This document shows, piece by piece, positions 14,204 through 18,361 of a DNA stretch of 18,361 nucleotides. Source of the DNA: Deltaproteobacteria bacterium (GTDB lineage Bacteria; Desulfobacterota; DSM-4660; Desulfatiglandales; HGW-15). The notes below the pieces were generated by a model. The model did no database searches and had not been told where the DNA came from. It saw nothing but the letters and a program-made list of their open reading frames with translations. The stretch spans positions 1 through 18,361 of the forward strand of contig JAFDIX010000088.1 of NCBI GenBank assembly GCA_019307805.1, written 5' to 3'. Every line of letters starts with the position of its first letter. Positions within the stretch are counted from its first letter, which is position 1. Position numbers and translations under genes: made by a program.

Positions 14204-15061
14204 ATGAATTGGATCCTGCAAGCGCTAAACGGCTTTTCCTTGGGGGCCCTTCTTTTTCTGCTGGCAAGTGGCTTCACGCTCACCTTCGGACTCGCCCGGG
14301 TCGTGAGCATGGCCCATGGGATGTATTATCTCTTGGGCGGCTATATCGGGCTGAGTGTAGTGCGGGTTACAGGCAACTTCTGGCTCGCTCTCCTGGCCGG
14401 GGGCTTTTCCATTGCTATCCTGAACTATTTCGTTCATCGTTACCTCATCCGGCGGGCCGGTGAAAATCACCTGGCGCAGGTGCTTCTTACGGTAGGTGTC
14501 GTATTGATCCTGTCTGATATTGCTCTGACGATCTGGGGCGGGGATTCCCTCAGCCTTCCGCCGCCCGCGTTCGCGCGAGGGCCCATTGAACTCCCCGGCG
14601 ACATCTTCTACCCGAAATACAGGTTCCTGCTGATCCTGTTCGGGGCGATCATCGGCGCCGTGTTGTGGCTGCTCTACAAGAAGACGCAAATCGGTGCCAT
14701 TGTGCGCGCAGGCGTTGAAGACCGCGAGATGGTCAGCGCCATGGGCATCAACATCGATCGTCTGTTCACGCTTGTTTTTGCCCTGGCAGCCTTTCTGGCA
14801 GGCCTGAGCGGTGTTGCGGGCGGGGCGTTTCTGTCGCTTTACCCGGGTGCGGAGTGGGAAATCCTCGTTTTGGCCCTTGTGGTGGTTATCGTGGGCGGTC
14901 TGGGCAGCCTGGAAGGGGCCATGGTCGGAAGCGTCATAGTGGGGCTTGTGGACGCATATGCCCGCTGGTTGCTCCCCGAGTTCTCTCATTTTGCGGTATT
15001 TGCTCCGATGGCCGTTTTGCTGCTTTTCAGGCCTCAAGGTTTATTCGGGAAGGAGGCTTAG
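14204..15061 (+). CDS. livH: Branched-chain amino acid-type ABC transporter permease LivH
   Basis: Inner-membrane permease of 285 aa with eight or so hydrophobic stretches and the LivH signature: N-terminal 'NGFSLGALLFLLASGFTLTFGL', then 'SMAHGMYYLLGGYIG', an ATPase-contact loop 'GAIVRAGVEDREMVSAMGIN', and a C-terminal 'GGLGSLEGAMVGSVIVG' and 'LLFRPQGLFG'. It starts at ATG 14204 with GAAAGGAA (14187-14193) upstream, a somewhat long spacing. It is the second gene of the liv operon. Family members import branched-chain amino acids, urea, short-chain amides or aromatic acids, so the true substrate may not be an amino acid. Its last codons contain the ribosome site for livM. Confidence 0.93.
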   Translation: MNWILQALNGFSLGALLFLLASGFTLTFGLARVVSMAHGMYYLLGGYIGLSVVRVTGNFWLALLAGGFSIAILNYFVHRYLIRRAGENHLAQVLLTVGVVLILSDIALTIWGGDSLSLPPPAFARGPIELPGDIFYPKYRFLLILFGAIIGAVLWLLYKKTQIGAIVRAGVEDREMVSAMGINIDRLFTLVFALAAFLAGLSGVAGGAFLSLYPGAEWEILVLALVVVIVGGLGSLEGAMVGSVIVGLVDAYARWLLPEFSHFAVFAPMAVLLLFRPQGLFGKEA

Positions 15062-15063
15062 CC

Positions 15064-16023
15064 ATGGCTCTACGCAGTTGGCTCTTACTCTTCTGCGTGA
15101 TTATTGCCGCTTTGTCGGCCCCTCTCTTTCTGGGGACCTTTTGGTTGACCTTACTCATGCAAATCCTGATCTTCGGTTTACTCGCCCTGTCCGTTGAACT
15201 TCTCCTCGGTAACATCGGGATGTTTTCCATCTGCCAGGCGGCCTTTTTTGCCGTCTCAGCCTATACGGTCGCCATCCTCCAGGTAAAGTACGGCCAGCCC
15301 ACCATCGTGGCGGTCCCGGCGGGTTTCGGGGCGGCCGTCATCCTGTCATTGATTTACGGCATAGCCGTCCGCACGAAGGGCGTCTATTTCATGCTGGTGA
15401 CCATCGCCTTGGGCCACATTTTATGGGGAATCACGTGGACTTGGGTGTCCTTCACCAATGGTGAAGGCGGCATCACCAATGTTCCGGCACCGGCATTTGG
15501 CTCCCTCTCCATCACCAGCCATTCGTCCTACTATTACATCGTGCTTGCCGTTGTTGCACTGTGTATGTTGGGCTACCGCACTCTGATCCGTTCCCCCTTC
15601 GGGCTGACCTTAAGGGGCATACGAGAAAGTGAAAGCCGGATGCGCGGACTGGGCTACAATATTGCCGCACACAAGTATACCGCCTTTGTCATTGCCGGCA
15701 CACTATCCGGAATCGCAGGGCTTTTGTACATTTATTTCAACAGATTAGTATCTCCGGCCAGCGCCGAGTTTTTCCTTTCGATGGAAGTGGCGTTGATGGT
15801 ACTCGTGGGAGGCACGGGGACCATTATCGGGCCTTTCATCGGCTCGGCGATAATGATTGGGATCCGAAACTACGTGAGTGCCTACATCGATCAATGGATG
15901 ATCGTTATGGGCGTGATCTTTATCATTACCATGCTCTGGACTCCCGACGGGATCCTGGGCCTGATACGGCGTCTCAGAGGTCGGACAGGACCACGCACGA
16001 ATACCTCCGAGGAGGGCGAATAG
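15064..16023 (+). CDS. livM: Branched-chain amino acid-type ABC transporter permease LivM
   Basis: Second permease, 319 aa. The frame is open further upstream inside livH, but ATG 15064 is right: it follows AAGGAGG (15050-15056) and lies two bases after the livH stop codon. LivM hallmarks are present: 'LSVELLLGNIGMFSICQAAFFAVSAYT', 'TKGVYFMLVTIALGHI', the ATPase-contact loop 'SPFGLTLRGIRESESRMRGLGYN', 'MVLVGGTGTIIGPFIGSA', and the C-terminal 'LWTPDGILGLIRRLRGR'. It should form a heterodimeric channel with LivH. Very likely translationally coupled to livH. Confidence 0.93.
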   Translation: MALRSWLLLFCVIIAALSAPLFLGTFWLTLLMQILIFGLLALSVELLLGNIGMFSICQAAFFAVSAYTVAILQVKYGQPTIVAVPAGFGAAVILSLIYGIAVRTKGVYFMLVTIALGHILWGITWTWVSFTNGEGGITNVPAPAFGSLSITSHSSYYYIVLAVVALCMLGYRTLIRSPFGLTLRGIRESESRMRGLGYNIAAHKYTAFVIAGTLSGIAGLLYIYFNRLVSPASAEFFLSMEVALMVLVGGTGTIIGPFIGSAIMIGIRNYVSAYIDQWMIVMGVIFIITMLWTPDGILGLIRRLRGRTGPRTNTSEEGE

Positions 16024-16029
16024 GATACA

Positions 16030-16776
16030 ATGGATCAGAACGCGGTAGAAGTGACAGAACTGACCAAGGCGTTCGGGGGCGTGCGCGCGGTGGAAAATGT
16101 GTCCATGAAGGTGCCGGTCGGCCAGCGCCGTGCGCTCATAGGTCCTAACGGAGCGGGAAAGACGACCCTCTTCAACTGCATCACAGGCACTTTCCCCCCG
16201 ACCAGCGGGAAGGTTTTTCTCTTCGGCAAAGATGTCACCCGTCTGGCGGAGAATCGCCGCGCGGCCATGGGGATTGGCCGGACTTATCAAATAACAAACC
16301 TCTTCCACGATCTCACGGTTTTGGAGAATCTCATTCTTGCCGTACAGGGAAACAGTCGACAGAAATGGATCATGCATCGTCCTGTGAAGGCGTTTTCAGA
16401 GTCTCTGAAACGGGCCGCCGAAGAGCTTGAACGTGTCGGGCTAGCGCAGCGCGCCCATGACTCGGTTCACCACCTTTCCTATGGCGAGCGCAGACAGTTG
16501 GAACTCGCACTGGCACTGGCTTCACAGCCGCGGGTGCTTTTCCTGGACGAGCCATGCTCGGGGCTTTCACCAGGCGAGCGGCAGCGCATCGCAGAGATCA
16601 TCAGGGAGTTCCCGGAGGATATCACACTTATTCTCATTGAGCACGACATGAAGGTGGCCCTCGGATTGGCCGACCAGGTAGTGGTCATGCACCGCGGCAG
16701 CATCATTCTTGAGGGCACGCCGGATGAGGTTCGGGCCAACCCGGAGGTCAGGGAGGTGTACCTTGGCAAAGTCTGA
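16030..16776 (+). CDS. livG: Branched-chain amino acid-type ABC transporter ATP-binding protein LivG
   Basis: ATPase of 248 aa. Motifs are intact: Walker A GPNGAGKT (38-45), Q-loop 'GRTYQITNLFHDLTVLEN' (83-100), signature LSYGERRQ (149-156), Walker B VLFLDEP (169-175) and H-loop H205. 'LSYG' in place of the usual 'LSGG' is common in LivG proteins. The ATG at 16030 lies 6 bases after the livM stop; a purine-rich site sits within the end of livM (about 16012-16018). It pairs with LivF to drive the importer. Its 3' end overlaps the livF start. Confidence 0.93.
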   Translation: MDQNAVEVTELTKAFGGVRAVENVSMKVPVGQRRALIGPNGAGKTTLFNCITGTFPPTSGKVFLFGKDVTRLAENRRAAMGIGRTYQITNLFHDLTVLENLILAVQGNSRQKWIMHRPVKAFSESLKRAAEELERVGLAQRAHDSVHHLSYGERRQLELALALASQPRVLFLDEPCSGLSPGERQRIAEIIREFPEDITLILIEHDMKVALGLADQVVVMHRGSIILEGTPDEVRANPEVREVYLGKV

Positions 16777-17503
16777 TTCCCTGCTTTCAGTGAATGATAT
16801 ACATACCTATTACGGCGATAGTTATGTCCTTCAGGGGTTAGGTCTTGAAGTGGCATCCGGGCAGATTGCAACGCTGCTGGGCCGGAACGGAATGGGCAAA
16901 ACCACCCTTATCCGGTCCGTGGCCGGCCTGACCCCTCCTCGGCGGGGAAACATCATTTTCAAAGGGGAGTCTCTCGAAGGGTATGCCCCTTACAGGATTA
17001 CCCAACTGGGGATCGCACTTGTTCCCCAGGGACGCCGTATTTTTTCTTCGCTGACGGTTCGTGAAAATCTGCTCGTACCCACAAGCAAGCTCGCCGGGGG
17101 GAAAGCCCTTGGGAACAGCCAAAGGACACGCTGGAATTTGACCGCGGTCCTGGAAGCGTTCCCTCAGCTCGCCGAGCGGGTGGGCCAGTCCGGAGGGGAT
17201 TTGAGCGGTGGGGAGCAGCAGATGCTTGCCATCGGCCGTGCATTGATGGCAAACCCGGATCTTATCCTGATGGATGAACCCTCAGAAGGTCTGGCGCCGG
17301 TGCTGGTCAGCCGGATCGGCGAAATCATGAAGAGCATTCGTGAACAGGGCCACTCCATTCTCCTTGTCGAGCAGAATTTTGGCCTCGCCATGGATGTGGC
17401 GGACTACGTTTACGTAATCACATCCGGGCGAATCGTCTATCAGGGGACGCCGAATGAACTTGAGGGGGAACCCGAGGTCCTGGACCGGCATCTGGGCATA
17501 TAA
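16763..17503 (+). CDS. livF: Branched-chain amino acid-type ABC transporter ATP-binding protein LivF
   Basis: ATPase of 246 aa. The start is taken as TTG 16763, because GGGAGG (16751-16756) sits six bases upstream and the product then begins 'AKSDSLLSVNDIHTYYGDSYVL', normal for LivF. A longer frame upstream lies inside livG and has no homology. It overlaps livG by 14 bases. Motifs: Walker A GRNGMGKT (40-47), 'LVPQGRRIFSSLTVRENL' (87-104), signature LSGGEQQ (147-153), Walker B LILMDEP (167-173) and 'EGLAP' after it. It completes a five-gene importer. The rare start codon and overlap suggest coupled translation with LivG. Confidence 0.92.
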   Translation: MAKSDSLLSVNDIHTYYGDSYVLQGLGLEVASGQIATLLGRNGMGKTTLIRSVAGLTPPRRGNIIFKGESLEGYAPYRITQLGIALVPQGRRIFSSLTVRENLLVPTSKLAGGKALGNSQRTRWNLTAVLEAFPQLAERVGQSGGDLSGGEQQMLAIGRALMANPDLILMDEPSEGLAPVLVSRIGEIMKSIREQGHSILLVEQNFGLAMDVADYVYVITSGRIVYQGTPNELEGEPEVLDRHLGI

Positions 17504-17568
17504 CGCCCCAGTGGGCACCTGAACGCTCATTGCTTCGGTGGTTAACAAACAATTATAAGGAGGTTGAA

Positions 17569-18361
17569 ATGCCTTTTGACAAGAATGCTGCCACACTTGT
17601 CGGCAAATCCATCCCGCAACCCGACTCTCTGGAGAAGGCCGTCGGAAAGACGCTCTTCAGCGATGACTTCAGCATGCCGGGAATGATCTGCGGGAAAGCC
17701 TTGCGATGTCCTTACGCGAATGCGCGCATTCGGCGTTTGGACGTGGGGAAGGCGAAGAAACTGTCGGGGGTCCATGCGGTACTCACTGCCGCGGACATCC
17801 CCGGAGTAAACCTGCGGGGGAACATCCCCGGGTTTCGCGATGATCAACCCGTCCTCGCGGAAGATCACACCCGAGGGGCGGGGGAACCGGTTGCCCTGGT
17901 CGCGGCGGATACCATGGAAATTGCTGAAAAGGCGATTTCCATGATCAAAGTCGAGTACACGCAACTGCCGCCCGTAGTAGACCCCTTTGTATCTTTGAAG
18001 CGCGGCGCTCCGAGTATCGATGAGCAGGGCAATGTGCTTTTGGATATGGGTTACGACCGAGGGGATTTGAAGCGCGGGTTCGAAAAGGCTGCCGCGATCA
18101 TAGAGGATACCTACACCACCCAGTTTGCGGAACATGCCTATCTGGAGCCGGAGTCGGGGGTGGCCTGGAAGGACCCGGGCGGGGTCTTCCACATTCGCTG
18201 CGGGACCCAGTGGATTGAGCACTACCGGAGTATTGCCCGAATGCTCAATATCCCCCACAACAGGGTACGCATTGAGTCGCCATTGGTCGGGGGAGGGTTC
18301 GGCGGCAAGATATTTCCAACCATTGAACATCTCCTGGCACTTCTTGCGGATGCCACGGGCC
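17569..18361 (+). CDS. Xanthine dehydrogenase/aldehyde oxidase-type molybdenum-binding subunit, N-terminal part (runs off window)
   Basis: Begins at ATG 17569 with a near-perfect TAAGGAGGT site (17556-17564). The frame stays open for 264 codons to the window edge, about one third of the usual ~760 aa. The start 'VGKSIPQPDSLEKAVGKTLFSDDF' and 'GKALRCPYANARIRRLDVGKAKKLSGVHAVLTAADIPG' belong to the small CoxL/XdhA N-terminal domain. 'EHAYLEPESGVAW' and the glycine motif 'VGGGFGGK' belong to the Mo-pterin-binding domain. The family hydroxylates purines, aldehydes, N-heterocycles or aromatic CoA thioesters with water. It follows livF by 65 bases, so the transported compound may be its substrate or be processed to it. 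FAD and [2Fe-2S] subunits are expected downstream, outside the window. Confidence 0.92.
   Translation, partial: MPFDKNAATLVGKSIPQPDSLEKAVGKTLFSDDFSMPGMICGKALRCPYANARIRRLDVGKAKKLSGVHAVLTAADIPGVNLRGNIPGFRDDQPVLAEDHTRGAGEPVALVAADTMEIAEKAISMIKVEYTQLPPVVDPFVSLKRGAPSIDEQGNVLLDMGYDRGDLKRGFEKAAAIIEDTYTTQFAEHAYLEPESGVAWKDPGGVFHIRCGTQWIEHYRSIARMLNIPHNRVRIESPLVGGGFGGKIFPTIEHLLALLADATG

Noticed and set aside
14225..15037. Open frame of 270 codons on the - strand inside livH
   Set aside because: Hydrophilic, His/Gln-rich translation with no domain; livH on the + strand is clear.
14854..15063. Longer livM start inside livH
   Set aside because: The extension is not membrane-like, overlaps livH by about 200 bases, and ATG 15064 has AAGGAGG upstream.
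17506..17517. GCCC-CAGT-GGGC hairpin after livF as a terminator
   Set aside because: The stem is only 4 bp with no T tract, too weak to support a call.
17542..18330. Open frame of 262 codons on the - strand at the right edge
   Set aside because: It is the shadow of the molybdenum hydroxylase gene, whose + strand product shows conserved motifs including VGGGFGGK and has a near-perfect ribosome site.

Overview
The window looks like part of a chromosome from an anaerobic, metabolically versatile bacterium, most likely a deltaproteobacterium (Desulfobacterota, sulfate-reducer or syntroph type). This is inferred from the gene families: a tungsten aldehyde oxidoreductase (AOR) with its own MoaD-like and E1-like partners, a LarA-type nickel-pincer enzyme, a C_GCAxxG_C_C protein, and two complete catabolic-type uptake systems. 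No rRNA, tRNA, CRISPR array or intact insertion sequence was seen.

Left block (2-11579, all + strand). The tail of an IclR-family regulator is followed by a NitT/TauT-type ABC importer (substrate-binding protein, permease, ATPase) and a second, closely related substrate-binding protein. Next comes a beta-hydroxyacid dehydrogenase gene broken near its 5' end. An AOR catalytic subunit follows, then a MoaD/ThiS-like carrier, a ThiF/MoeB-like E1 enzyme, a sulfatase-fold hydrolase with Thr at the usual formylglycine position, and a LarA homologue. The thiF-like, sulfatase-like and larA-like genes are 2-3 bases apart. A GC-rich REP-like repeat separates this run from a small cysteine-rich C_GCAxxG_C_C gene. 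The block reads as one uptake-and-catabolism locus for an organic acid or aldehyde-type substrate; the substrate is not known.

Middle block (11609-12831). A vapBC toxin-antitoxin pair on the - strand and the C-terminal stub of a short-chain dehydrogenase, also - strand, lie between the two catabolic blocks. The stub stops abruptly at about 12671, where the promoter region of the next operon begins. This looks like a rearrangement scar.

Right block (12686-18361, + strand). A branched-chain/amide-type ABC importer runs livK-livH-livM-livG-livF, followed by the 5' part of a xanthine dehydrogenase/aldehyde oxidase molybdenum-binding subunit that runs off the window. livK carries a frameshift with about 20 codons missing. 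Its promoter region has a TTGACA box and two clear dyads.

The most notable points are: the Thr-for-Cys/Ser change in the sulfatase-like enzyme within an AOR-LarA operon; the duplicated substrate-binding protein with a two-residue gap in a probable ligand loop; two genes with the same kind of lesion (internal deletion plus frameshift); and the dyad-rich livK promoter set against a gene remnant.
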